Source of the DNA: Heliocidaris erythrogramma
Taxonomy: Eukaryota > Echinodermata > Echinoidea > Camarodonta > Echinometridae
DNA: 64,000 nucleotides
Assembly: GCA_025617745.1 (NCBI GenBank)
Contig: CM046870.1
Span: 28,291,927 to 28,355,926 of the forward strand
Direction: 5' to 3'
Numbering within the stretch: the stretch's first letter is position 1; every line of letters starts with the position of its first letter. The position numbers were made by a program, and so were the translations under genes. Under the pieces are notes generated by a model. The model was not told the origin of the DNA. It made no database searches and saw nothing but the letters and a program-made list of their open reading frames with translations. This document shows positions 49,197 through 60,524 of the stretch, piece by piece.

Positions 49197-49457
49197 TTTA
49201 CATCTTCGAATTTATTGGAGGGGGTGATGGGTATCTGGAACTGCACACACACACACACACACCTACACACATCCACACGTGGCATAAAATAATGTTCGAC
49301 CAGAACATTTCAGCTATATGTCGCCATACTTCGAATATGAGGGCGTTTGAAGAGCTATCCTTTTCAGGGGACATTTCTAATATGATGTTCTTCCAAATTG
49401 ACATAAAAGGAATGAGAAAGCTCACATATTATTTTTCACCTCTCCCAGAACACAACC
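49197..49457 (+). mobile_element. GTTGAGTTCTGG MITE, left-truncated
   Basis: Matches the right two-thirds of 27400-27769 (ACATTTCAGCTATATGTCG, ATGATGTTCTTCCAAATTG) and ends CCCAGAACACAACC. A (CA)n expansion sits at 49244-49262. Confidence 0.7.
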
Positions 49458-50024
49458 TTCTCTAGGGAAAGTCCACTCACATGAGAGCAGGGGCTGGCTG
49501 GCCATGGGGAGTTGGGGAAGTTGTCCCCACGGGCCGCTCGATGTTTTGGCGTAAGGGCCTATCGATATTTTTTTTCTGGTCTGAGGGCCGGTTGATATGT
49601 ATTTTATTGGTTTAGTGGGCCGGTCGCATCGAAATTTTCCAACTAAATTTCAGTCCCACTCCACCCCCGGCTGTATGAGCGCGTCGCGTTATTCTGTGTG
49701 CATTTTTTGAGCATGGAGGGTAGTATAGTCCTGGGGATCAGAGCGAGAGGGATTAGAGAGAGGGAGAGAGAGAAAGAGAGAGAGAGAGAGCACGATAGTG
49801 ACAGTGACGCAGTTTGGAATATTGCTTTGAATAATAGATGAACAATTTCACATCATACAAGCATCAATTTCATTGTCTTTCATGGTTTCTATAGTATAAT
49901 CTGTTATCTTTATACGGACAAACAGGGATACATGCAGCCTCGCATTTACAAAATGGTTGATTTAATGGACACGAATGAAATTTCTTTATGAATTTTTAAA
50001 ACCGGTAATCACTTAACATTTTAA

Positions 50025-50280
50025 TATATAATAATACTAATAATACCACTATTCTTGTATAGCGCATATCACATTATAATATAACGTCCCTATGCGCTTC
50101 CAAAGGGTTTTGGATATTATTACCCTGGCTTTAGCTCCGACAGCCGTAATCAGCGCACTGTGCATTTCAAGGAATAAATCCTGCCAGGTACCCATTTACT
50201 ACACCTGGGTGGAGAGTGGCAAATGTGGATTAATGTCTTGCCCAAAGACGCTATCGACTCCCTATGAAGGCCTGTAGTAC
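50025..50280 (-). mobile_element. SINE, antisense
   Basis: Starts with the (AATA)n tail and TATAGCGCATATCACATT, then CAGGTACCCATTTACTACACC, TGGGTGGAGAGTGGCAAA and TCTTGCCCAAAGACGC, the reverse of the body at 12190-12240 and 20170-20215. The tRNA head is not clear. Confidence 0.65.
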
Positions 50281-51510
50281 TACTTTGATACAGATGGATG
50301 CTGTCACTCAAAACATGCAGTTAATATGGCTTTGGATTAATTCCAAAAATGCAGTTTCCATAGCTTTTCAACGATAACAACAGATAACACAAGAGGTACG
50401 TAACTATATCTCTACTGGAGATCTATTAAATCCACACTGACGTGCGCATCTCATCGGGACTGGAGAGAAGCAATGGCGTGAATATCGAACCCTTAACTTT
50501 ATTTTTAGTCATGCTGTCCAAAACACCCGTCTACGACGACATCACGTATCATAATTTTAAATGCATGCGTGCAGTAATTATTGGTGTGGTTTTACCTGTT
50601 CATAATCATGTAGCCAACACAATTCTTATATACCCATAATGATCAACACCATAGCTCTTTTGTGATAATAAGACCAATTTCTATATATATTGATAACTAT
50701 TACCTCTAGAAAACGTAAACAGGAAGTTATTTTTTTTCTTCCAAACTTCAACCTCCCAATTTCCAAGTGGTCCCTCTATTCATAACATCAATATTTCACG
50801 ATATTAAATCTATCCCAATCAACAGGCCCTACTCAGTAAAAGTTATGACGCACACATGGTCATCTCCTCAAGTTTGAATACATGTGTCTCCATCTCGAGA
50901 ATGTACCAAATATAAAAGAGATTCACTTTGGACTCGAGGCAGAATACAATCATTTTATAGAGATTATTCAGAAGGAAGATTCAACAAGTACTATCAACAT
51001 CGTACGTGCTCTATCATATACCTTAGAGCTCATCATTATTATTACCATTTCATTATAGTATAATTCCATCTGTGTTTCCGTGGAACGCTCTCCGAACTGA
51101 ATTGGCAGAGCTATCATCTTTATGTCGATTCCTCAAGGGCAGGGGATGATGCAGGATTTTGTGAAAGGGGAATCACAATTACGAAATTTTCTAACAAAGA
51201 TACATTTTTTAAAGATCTTTGTGCGCGTGGGCGTGATATTTGTATGTGCTTGCGTGAAGGGATAGTTCAAAACAGAGATCTGATATACCTGCGTCATCCT
51301 GCACTATTTCTTTATTACATTATACAGTAATTATGGTAAAACCGACCAGTGCATGAATTCATGCGTACTCTCCCTATGTCGAATGACCGATGCGTTATGT
51401 ATAGGACCTTGAACGATGATGGTATTGATGGGAATGGGGAAGAATGACAAGTGTCCACTAATTTAATAAAGTATTCGCAAGGGATAGATAATACTCTGTA
51501 AAAAAAATGG

Positions 51511-51560
51511 ATTGATCACTGACGTGACTTCCGGGGAAGTGGAAATATTGTGTATATACA
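51511..51560. repeat. GTGATCACTGACGT repeat, copy 2
   Basis: ATTGATCACTGACGTGACTT followed by CCGGGGAAGTGGAAATATTGTG; directly upstream of the GAATTACGAA array. Confidence 0.55.
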
Positions 51561-51572
51561 GTGAAAATTCGG

Positions 51573-52150
51573 TTACATGTCGTTTCTTCGAAGGTTCATA
51601 ATTCCGATGGTTCGTTTTCCCGAATTACTATTTCCTAAGGTTCGTTACTCCGACGGTTCGTAATTCCGAAAATGAACTTAGGTTCGTAATTCCGAAAATT
51701 AAATTGGGTTCGTAATTCCCAAAAGTTATGTAGGACTCTATTGCATTTTCAGAATTACGAACCTTCGGAATTATGAACCCTTTTTCATTTTCGGAATTAC
51801 GAACCACGGGCGTAAATATGCAAGAATTTCTTTTCAACTGGGGGGGGGGGGGGTTGACCATTCATGGAGAACAAAGCCATCCCCCTAATGAAAAGAAGGA
51901 ATGCACGGATCTACGCCAATGTTACGAACCCTATTTCATTTTCGGAATTACGAACCTTCGGAATAACGAACCTTCGCAGTAATGCTCGGAAATGTTCGGA
52001 ATTATGAACCCTATTTCATTTTCGGAATTATGAAACCCCCTGCTATGGGAAATTTGCGTTTCGGAATTACCAAGGAGCTTGTGTTTGAAGCTTCTTGGAA
52101 TTACGGACTCTCAGAATTATGAACCTTCGGAAAAACCGAGTACTCCCCGA
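51573..52150. repeat. Dyad array of TTCGTAATTCCGA modules, locus 1
   Basis: From about 51600 to 51735 the module GGTTCGTAATTCCGAAAA recurs in one direction. After a spacer with CTCTATTGCATTTTC it recurs as TTTTCGGAATTACGAACC in the other direction to about 52150. A G12 run and unrelated DNA interrupt it at 51808-51925. Confidence 0.8.
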
Positions 52151-52204
52151 AAATTCACACTTTTCTTTTTAAGAGGGCACTTTTGAATATTTAGAATTTC
52201 CCTC

Positions 52205-52368
52205 GTAAACTAGTGACCACTGACATGACTCCCGGGCAAGTGAAAGTTGTGAGAAAATTCACTATTTATTTTTTGAGAGAGTAGAATAAAAGGGTGTGGT
52301 ATTTCGAGAAGCGCAAAGATAAAGTGATAAAAGATAAACGTAGAGGGGAGAGAAGAAAGAAAGAGAAA

Positions 52369-52403
<35 letters not shown>

Positions 52404-52440
52404 AAGAGAGACAGACAGACATAGAGAGAGAGGGGGGGGG
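52205..52440. repeat. GTGATCACTGACGT repeat copy 3 and GA/G tract
   Basis: CTAGTGACCACTGACATGAC at 52210, followed by AAGTGAAAGTTGTGAGAAAA; then purine-rich DNA with (GA)n at 52372-52400 and G14 at 52431-52444. Confidence 0.65.
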
Positions 52441-53479
52441 GGGGGAGGAGAACACAAGCTTAACATACGTAAATATTATTTTGTGGTGTTTAAAACGTGA
52501 CAGCTTATATCCTGCAGAGTAACATCTAAAGGGAAGAGAATAAGAGGGTAGAGGCAATTAAAAGCAACCTGAAAAGAAGATAGTAAGCCCCCTCCCAAAC
52601 TCGCCTCACTCGATGGCTTTGCTTATCGTATTTCACCTACCCCTGCGCCCCCTTAATATCGATGCCCCCTTAATAATGCCTGGACGTGCTACGTCACTAC
52701 TTCCCATAGATCAAGCCAATGCGGTGTCCATTCACCTGTGGCATATATTCTTTACATTGAATGCGCGCGATCTACAAACGCGCGATATTATTCTCTACGG
52801 CCCATAGAGATCTATCTCTATGCTACGACCACCGACATCATTTTTACCAAAACACTTGTGTCGTCTGCAAGGTTTTGCCCGAGGCGGGATCGATATAAAT
52901 CTAGGATAAGACGTCTGATGCTTTTGATGCCATGGATGGAAATTTTACCGTGAGTAACTAAACAAGGCTATCTTGTTTTGAATAGATATTTTTGCGAGAA
53001 ATGTGATGACCAGAGCGAAGAAGCGATCGACGGTGATGTTGTTGATGATGATGATGATGATGACGATGACTACATCAAATAGGTAGGGAATGATGATGGC
53101 GAAGATGATGATGATGAGGAGGAGGAGGAGGGGGAGGGAAGGAAGGAGGAGAGGAATGAGGAGGAGGGGAAAAGGAGGAGCAAGATGATGAGGGTTATTA
53201 GGATAATGAAAAAAAAACCCCACCTTTTCTTACCTTAAACAAAGATAACCTTAGTTATCAGGTTTTGATTATCCCCCAATTCCTTAGACAGTATATATCT
53301 TTTTGGATGAGAAAGTATTATTAGGCCCAACATAATTTCATCATGAGTATAATAGTGGTGTATTCAAGGGGGGGGGGGCACACTTTTTGGATATGACTTG
53401 CACTTGTAAAGTGTCAAGTACATGTATAAAGCAATAGTTTACTTACTGGTCTCTCACATGCCCACATCGTGCCCTTTTA

Positions 53480-53830
53480 AAGGATACGAAATTCTGCCGC
53501 TAGAATGGCTACCCTTATTAATAAATCAGAACACATCGCCCCATCTTACGTTCACTTCATTGGCTCCAGATTCATGAAAGAATCATCTTCAAAGTTCTTC
53601 TTCTTATCTACAAAATCAGTCACATTCTAGCTCCATCCTACCTTCAAGATCTTATTTCTCTTCGTTCATCATCTTCAGCAACCAGACGTCTCCGTTCTGC
53701 TTCCACCACCCATCTCCAGCTATTTCCCGGACCCCGTACTATGACTCGTTATGGCGATCCCGCCTTTTCTTCTCTTGCCACAAAACTCTGGAACAATATT
53801 CCTATATCTACATTCTTGAGGCCTCCACCA
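53480..53830 (+). pseudogene. L2/CR1-like LINE fragment, end of RT protein
   Basis: The + strand reads RNSAARMATLINKSEHIAPS, YVHF, then after a 1-nt frameshift WLQIHERIIFKVLLLIYKIS, HILAPSYLQDLISLRSSSSA, TRRLRSASTTHLQLFPGPRT and MTRYGDPAFSSLATKLWNNI. It matches the L2/Rex-type tail: QN.AARL......HI.P.....HWL....RI.FK...L.YK...G.AP.YL.D......R.LRS......P......G.RAF...AP.LWN.LP. Truncated both sides. Confidence 0.88.
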
Positions 53831-54461
53831 TATAGACATGAAATGTTACCGTTTCCAAATAAAAAAAACCTCTCAATATTTTCATATCAACAGGAAAATT
53901 AAGTAATCAGGATGATAACTCTCTTATTACACAGTATCTACTAGCTCCAAAAACATGAAAACTTTTTTTCTATAATAATGTATTTAAGCTCCTTCATTAT
54001 AATATAATTACTGTACGTACTGTAAAAGTTACCTAACTTCAGTTAAATGACAGTGAACACCAAGGAAACACTGTCATAAAGCAACGCATATAGTACAGGT
54101 ATGGCATAGAACAATCAAACAATGTGATATTATAAATCTGAATGAAAAGCAAAAATATTCACGATACAGGACAGTATCCCTTTTACAGACATCAATCTCA
54201 TCGTTACACAATGCAAGTAACTGGTATTTGGCAGTAGCATGCAGTGCTGTGCTTTGCGTTGCGACGGCGCAATTGCAATATCAGTGAATATTGAGCGCGT
54301 ATTTCCACTACTTACGGGCTGAGTGTTCACTCTCATGTTTGCTGATTAAAAAGTCATTTTCAACACTGAAAATGACCGCGTTTGTCGCTGCCTCGATCCG
54401 AGACATCCGAGACATTAATTAGCTTCCGAGGCCGGCCTCGAGGCATACAACACTGGTAATC

Positions 54462-55424
54462 TATGACAACAATTATCTATTTTCCATAAACTTGAAGTAT
54501 TATGCTTTTAAACGATACCTTGATGGCATCCATCCGCACATGATTTACCGAGCAGCAGAATTTTGAAAATGACATGCAAAAACTCAGTTGTGCCGGATTT
54601 TGGTAAAACCGTGAAGACGTTAGTATCACATGCGAAAACGACTAAATAGAAATACCAGCTTTAAGAGACATGGTACGTGAGAGTCCCTTGATTGATGGCA
54701 TGCATTCAATCAGAAATTCATGAAACACGGGTCAATATCAATTTCCAGTATTGGCAGGGGCATACGCCACTAAATTTCCAAAATCAGTAGATATTCCTCA
54801 AAAGATGAAAAAGTGCCCTTCGTGTGATGGAAAAGGTGCCCCTCTTGAGATAGGAAATTGCCATAATCTTGATATTTTCTGCCTCTGTGCCCTTTCTACC
54901 TGGTATTTCAATTTGACAATGGAAAGTGTCACTTACTTTACTTTTAGAAAAATATCACCTTTCTGTCCGCTTTGTTCTTTAAAATATCTTCAGTTCAGAA
55001 AATGCACAAAATTAATGTGCTTTTCATTTCGATTGCAGGTTCCATATCAATACAAAACATTTTTTTTTTGCCCCCAACATTGACCATCCTTTATTTATGA
55101 TGATGGCAAAAACTTTGCCCTCATTATTGAAAGAAACAGATGAAAACAGTTTTCTCACAGGGTTTCGAAAGTCATGTTACATTTGGGTCATGTTCGCATG
55201 TGATCCTAACGTTTTCACGGTGCTACCCAAATTCAGCACAACTGAGTTTTTACATGTTTTACATGTCATTCCCAAAAAGCATTTACGGATGGATGCCATC
55301 AAGGTATCATTTGAAAGCATAATATTTCTAGTTTATGGAAAATAGATAATTATTGTCATAAAGCACATAGTGTGATCACAATAAACCTTTGTTTCAGGGT
55401 TTTTTTCTTTCTGGGACGCACTGT
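54462..55424. mobile_element. Foldback element with long inverted arms
   Basis: Left arm 54462-54640 (TATGACAACAATTATCTATT onward) is the imperfect reverse complement of 55190-55360 (ending TAGATAATTATTGTCATA). About 550 bp lie between. Homology of the right side continues to 55424 (GGGACGCACTG), as judged from the solo copy at 62842-62978. Open frames inside have no recognised similarity. Confidence 0.75.
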
Positions 55425-55779
55425 ATAGTAGAATGTATACAGAGAAAGGGAATATCCAACAGTCAGTCACCCCTGAATGGCTCTTCTTAGACTTATGCAT
55501 TTTCATTTATCTTCAAAAACGAATACCAGTTCTGTATCTAATGTGATTATTTTTGATTGAATTTATGATCATAACTATATTTGATTCATAATAAACAGGC
55601 AATGTATTTCTTTGTGAGATCAGAAATGTGTTAGCTATATCACAACATTTTATGTGTATGTCATGTTGCTACGTTGCTATTGGGGATTATTTCTTTCTTA
55701 CATTGTACTTGAGCTTTCGCTCTGCCAGGGCTCTCTCTTTTAAAAAAAATCTTACCCAGAGGCGGTGGAGCGTTTTTCG

Positions 55780-55850
55780 AGTGGGGGGGGGGGGGGGTGG
55801 TACCAGCAAACGAGGGCACATTGGGGGGGGGGGGGGGGGGAGGGGGTACT
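55780..55850. repeat. G-rich runs
   Basis: G14 at about 55783-55797 and G17-A-G5 at 55824-55846. Confidence 0.9.
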
Positions 55851-55954
55851 AAAAGGGGTGAACATAAAAGCGAAAAGGGGAAAATTTTGTAACATTGGTA
55901 TTACCCTACAGTCAAATTAAAATGATTAATACATTATCAAGCATCATATTCTTC

Positions 55955-56285
55955 CTTTTTATTGTGGTTCTGGACACGGTTTCAGCTTCCCTAATCATGC
56001 TAATTAGCAGTTGGTGTGATGGTTTAATGATCCATGTGTAAGCAAGCAAAAAATTTCAGACTTTTTGCTAAGGCTGAAGTCCTTTGTTTTTGCATTATTT
56101 TCAGCGATATAATGAAAATCCTTTTTATTGTGGTTCTGGACACGGTTTCAGCTTCCCTAATCATGCTAATTAGCAGTTGGTGTGATGGTTTAATGATCCA
56201 TGATTGTGCGAGCGAGCAAACATTTTCAGGCTTTTTTCTAAGGCTGAAGTCCTTTGTTTGTGCATTATTTACAGCGATATCATGA
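55955..56285 (+). repeat. 166-bp tandem duplication
   Basis: Two copies starting CTTTTTATTGTGGTTCTGGA at 55955 and 56121, differing mainly near GATCCATGTGTAAGCAAG versus GATCCATGATTGTGCGAGCG. High similarity suggests a recent event. Confidence 0.92.
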
Positions 56286-56542
56286 AAATGATAACATCAT
56301 ATTAATTTGGTCGAATGATCTTTTAATTCATAGAGTAACTCTGTCGTTTTCCTTTAGGATTACATCGACATCAAAATACTTAATGAGATATGCTTGATTT
56401 CATTATGTATTATAAGAGCTAGCGAGTGTAGCGAGCGATTTTGGGCACATTCGAGCGAGCGGAAGTAATGCCCGTTACTTAAAGCCACACCGATTCTTTT
56501 TGAAGCTATATATTGGCTCTTTTTATTAGAAACAGTGTGAAA

Positions 56543-57180
56543 TATAGGTAAAAGGGGGCATTTATCTGAAGAGGAAAGGGCGCTTATCAGAGGTGGAAAG
56601 AGGAACTTATAAGATGTGCAAAAGGGCACTTATGAGAAGAGGAAAAGGGCACATATTAGATAGGGAAAGGGGCACTTATCAGAAGGGAAAAGGGGCACCT
56701 AAAAATTCACCTATCCAAGGAGAAAAGGGCACAAATTAGAAAACAATTAGGGGCACCTAACAGAAGGGGAAAAGGCACTTATTAGAAAGAAAAAAGGAGC
56801 ACCTATCCGAAGTCAAATAGCACTCATCAGAAGGAGAAAAGGGCACTTATTAGGAGGAAATTATCAGAAGGAAAAAAAAGGGCATTTATCAGAAGGAAAA
56901 AAGGCACTTATCAGAAGGGGAAACGGCACTTATTAGAAATGGAAAAGGGGCACTTTTAGAAGTAAAAAGGGTACTTATCAGAGAGAAAGAGGGGCATTTT
57001 TCAGAAATAAAAGGGCACTTTTGGGGAACTTGAAAAAGTGTGGGGGCACTGTGAAAATATCTTTTAAAAATACTTTTAATCAGAAATAAAAAGGGCAATT
57101 TTGGGGAACTTGAAAAAGTGTGGGGGGGGGCACTGTGAAAATATATATTAAACATACTTCTAATAAGTGCCCTTTTCTCC
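56543..57180 (-). repeat. Minisatellite of GGGCACTTATCAGAAGG units
   Basis: Around 20-25 imperfect units of about 20-30 bp: AAAGGGCACTTATCAGAAGG and variants. The last part expands to about 110-bp higher-order units, each with TTTTGGGGAACTTGAAAAAG (57012, 57101). Confidence 0.88.
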
Positions 57181-57332
57181 TTGATTAGAAGTATGTTTAA
57201 AAGATATTTTCATCATTCCATGCGGGAAGCATAATTCATGCATGTAATTATACGGAACACAAGTTATGATTTTGCGATGAGACTAACTAACAGTGATGCC
57301 TCCTTTGCTCCGGGGGACATTGGATCTTAGCT

Positions 57333-57585
57333 TTAACCCTTTCAATCCCAAATTATGGTGAAATGTTCAGATATGTTCTGTGATTTTTTTTCTGCACTAT
57401 TTTCATACTAAATATGACAGAAATTTTTTAAAAAGTGGAAAAAAATGTAGTGTTAATTAAATCACTGAATAGGGACTCAAAAGTCCCATCAGACAGGAAA
57501 GGGGTGAAGAATGCATGGCATTTTTTTACAAACAAGCTTAGTCTGATCTGGGACTAAAAAGTCCCGTCGGCCTTGAAAGGGTTAA
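57333..57585. mobile_element. TTAA-bounded element with TTTCAA ends
   Basis: From TTAACCCTTTCAATCCC to GGCCTTGAAAGGGTTAA, with internal GGGACT(C/A)AAAAGTCCC palindromes. 253 bp, noncoding. Confidence 0.75.
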
Positions 57586-57610
57586 TACGTCAAAGATGTA
57601 GGTTAGGTAG

Positions 57611-57968
57611 TTACATGCCGTTTGTTTTCCCGAAGGTTCGTATTTCCGACGGTTCGTAATTCCGAAAATAAAATTGGGTTCATATTTCCGAAGGTTCGTA
57701 ATTCCGAAAAGTTAGGTATAGTGGTCTATTGCATTTTCGGAATTACGAACCTTTGCAATTATGAACCCTTTTTCGTTTACGGAATTACGAATCATATTTC
57801 ATATTTTAGAAATTACAAACCTTTGGAGTATAATGCATCATTATAATTAGGAATTATGAACCTTCTTCATTTTCGGGATATGAACCCGCTGCTATGGGAA
57901 TTTTTTGTTTGTTTCGGAATTACGAACCTTCGGAATTATTAACCTTCGGAAAAACGAGGAACCCCGAG
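57611..57968. repeat. Dyad array of TTCGTAATTCCGA modules, locus 2
   Basis: Same plan as 51573-52150: forward modules to 57706, a spacer with GTCTATTGCATTTTC, then reversed modules to CTTCGGAAAAACGAGG. No G-run interruption here. A GGGTTAGG-type stretch follows at 57968-58040. Confidence 0.8.
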
Positions 57969-58195
57969 TTAGGGTTAATGTTTCAATTGGGTTTTGGGGT
58001 TAGGTTTAGGCTTTAGGGGGTTATGGTTCGGGTTGTAGTATTTGATCCAGAGTTTAATTAAGAAATGCAGTTAGTGTAGGAACATGACTGGGAACAATTC
58101 GCCAGACCATGTTTCTCACAACCTAACTAATCCCTCGTAGATTATACTTCGTTGTTCCTAACGTTGTTACCTATTTTTGAACCCAGGACTTTCCG

Positions 58196-58361
58196 ATGTC
58201 TTCACTGAACGCATCATCACCTTACATCAACCCCTACGCCGATCAGGTCGGCATCAACACTTTTATCCAAGTATGGACAATCGCCATCGCACTCATCGGT
58301 ACGGTAGGAAATATCATGGTCATCGCCGCCGTCGCTCTCCACAGCAGTCTCAGAAACATCG
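58196..58361 (+). CDS. Rhodopsin-family GPCR, first coding exon (N-terminus and TM1)
   Basis: ATG at 58196, with an in-frame TGA at 58178, so this is probably the true start unless a splice acceptor (CCCAG before 58187) adds upstream codons. Fifty-five codons plus one base, ending at GTAAGT (phase 1). Encodes MSSLNASSPYINPYADQVGI, NTFIQVWTIAIALIGTVGNI and MVIAAVALHSSLRNI. GTVGN has the TM1 asparagine of class A receptors, and LHSSLRNIG is intracellular loop 1 leading to TM2. NAS is an extracellular sequon. Ligand unknown; LRNIGN-type loops are common in melatonin-like and related orphan receptors, which is only a hint. No TM2 exon found downstream. Confidence 0.85.
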
Positions 58362-58374
58362 GTAAGTTCTTATA

Positions 58375-58775
58375 AATAGTGGCCCACGGGCTCCATGCGA
58401 CATACGAGACGATTTTTAATCGGCCCACCAAAAATATGACCTAAAACTTACCCCTCTCCCCAAACCCAGTTATTTAGTTCCTGTTGTAAATGATAAACGA
58501 TACACCATGACAGACTATTGGCATGATTGGTAGCTCATGAATAAAAGTCTCAAATTTTCTGGTCGCTCACTCGCAAATAGCCCATCATTATCATTTGTCC
58601 CGTACGATATCACGTATGATTTGAAAAATAATGTTACATGCACTAAAATGCATTAAATAGTTATTAAAATATTGAGCGGGAGAGGAGGGATAGTCTGTAT
58701 TTATAATACTCAGTGGCATGCGCTGCAACATAATTTCAGAAATATTTCTGGCCAGCCTGACACCCCTACAGCGGT
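58375..58775 (+). repeat. Dispersed repeat shared with the integrin intron
   Basis: Ordered blocks GGCCCACCAAAAATATGAC, GGTCGCTCACTCGCAAATA and GCAACATAATTTCAGAAATA followed by CCAGCCTGAC correspond to 29160-29736. Confidence 0.55.
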
Positions 58776-59659
58776 ATATAAAGGGTGTGCCTGGATAAAG
58801 GAAACCCAGGTTCACGGGTAAATTAGTTTATAATTCCTAATTATTTTTATATTATGGATAAATCACTGGAAAGCTCATTTTCTCTTCTTTTATTTTACAC
58901 CAAAACACGATCGATGAATCCCTCATGACCGAATTCAGACAGTCTAAAGTGGCAGTTCAGTGGCAGTCCAAAATGGATGGCTGCTAATTTTGGTTCATTA
59001 TATGATTTCAACAAGATATGATATAATTTACGATTATTAATCATTGAAAATACAAATCACTAAAAAGCTCAAAGTCTCTTCTTTTATATGAGACCATAAT
59101 TATGATGGAAGGATCACGCGTGACCGAGCAAGCAGCACAGTTGGTATTATGCTGGGCATATTGACATTTTGTTTGAGGAAATTGAATTAGAAAGCTGAAC
59201 AACTGTGCGTGCTCAGTCATGCATGATCCTTCTATCATGATGATTTTGTTTTAATTATTGAAGGTGAATACATGAGCTTTTAAATAATGAGTATCATTCA
59301 TAAACCATAATGAATCAAATGCAGCATCCATCCAATTTAAAAAATTATTTTTTTGGACAATAGGGTTTCTGACACTGTCAATCGGAAATGTTAACTGATC
59401 ATATTCTGGGTATCGGATGACAAGAGAAAATGAGATTTTCAATGGTGTGTACATTAATCAAAAGATAATCATTTCATTATAGTTATTGAGTTACAGTGTA
59501 TATACCCATGAGTTAATTTTTTTTCAGGGACACCCTATTGTGAGAATTGTATGTTCTAATCATGCTAATACAAGTATCGGCAACTCCCATGGGTAAATGC
59601 ATAAAATGCAAGCCATGAATTGAATAAGATAAAGAATTCCTATTTCCTTCTTTTTGAAG

Positions 59660-59750
59660 AAATAACTGCAAAAGTTGCAAATACCCTCTCTGAAATGGGG
59701 TCTGAGGCCATGTATGTCAAATGCCTTAACCACTAGACCACTAGGCAGTC
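59660..59750 (-). mobile_element. Possible SINE head
   Basis: The reverse strand has TGGTCTAGTGGTTAAGGCAT, a good tRNA A-box; the B box (GGCCTCAGACCCC) is degenerate. Confidence 0.4.
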
Positions 59751-59924
59751 AATTCTGATTGAATTCATTTCTTACATATATGTATGTATATATTTACGTA
59801 GCAGAAAACACATAAAGAATAATAGTAATAATAATAATAATAACATTTATGGAATTTGTAACCGTTATTGGTATAGTTGTACACATTATCCGAAGACATG
59901 TCTTGTTTTCCCCTTTTTATTATT

Positions 59925-60025
59925 TTTTTTTTAATTAAATTTAATTTATTTATTTTTTATTTTTTATTTTATTTATTTATTTTTTATTTATTTTTCTTTC
60001 TTTTTTTTTTTTTGGGGGGGGGGGC
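59925..60025. repeat. (TTTA)n/T-run/G-run composite
   Basis: TTTATTTATTTTTTATT-type repeats, T15, then G10-C-G4; the inverted form of 60525-60617 and 41565-41650. Confidence 0.85.
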
Positions 60026-60524
60026 GGGGCAAAATTTCGACATGCATGCCTCTTCAGCAGCTAATCAGTTAACATACTGCTGAGAAAATTGCTATTGATA
60101 TTCTCATCAAAGACAATCCCTGGTTAGGCATTAAAGTTAATTGCTTACTCAATCATGTATCCTGCCCTTTCAACATGATTGCAACATTTTATCAGAAAAA
60201 TATATTGACAATAAATGTGCTTCTTGTATAGCGCACCTTTCCCCGCTATCCGAGCCGCTAATATTTTAACGATGTTTGATAATCCGCGCTCTCTGCGAAA
60301 ATTAATAACGTCTGCATGATGCCGTCCTCCCCTCCGTCTTTTGGGTTTTTTTTCCTGTTGCAAGCAATCATGGATGTACAACTTAACGTACAATGTATTT
60401 CCTAATTAGAAGTTGCCTTGATGCGAATTTCAATAGCAATGGTCTGATATGTATACCCCTTCCAGGGGCATCTACATGGTATTGTAAAAGGGAGAGTCCG
60501 ATTGCTCCAAAATCTGACGAGCCT

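Larger units (their letters stand above)
39716..58195. other. Intergenic region without recognised host genes
   Basis: About 18 kb before the GPCR exon. Apart from elements listed separately I see no conserved protein, only AT-rich unique-looking DNA: 39716-41049 (with a 19-bp inverted repeat at 40439-40457 and 40580-40598), 42301-44506, 44685-44997, 45481-46166, 46592-47561, 48506-49196, 49458-50024, 50290-51572 and 52440-53480 (with GAT/GAG repeats at 53030-53180). C or G runs occur at 41567, 42411, 42980, 48089, 51841 and 53369. 5' UTR exons of the GPCR could lie here. Confidence 0.5.

Noticed and set aside
54751..55345. Frames including CPSCDGKG, reminiscent of a DnaJ zinc motif
   Set aside because: Lies within a foldback element, only one CxxCxGxG is present and the rest is unlike DnaJ.
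58177..58365. 62-codon His/Arg-rich frame over the GPCR exon
   Set aside because: Out-of-frame shadow of the receptor exon, whose TM1 reading is far more convincing.
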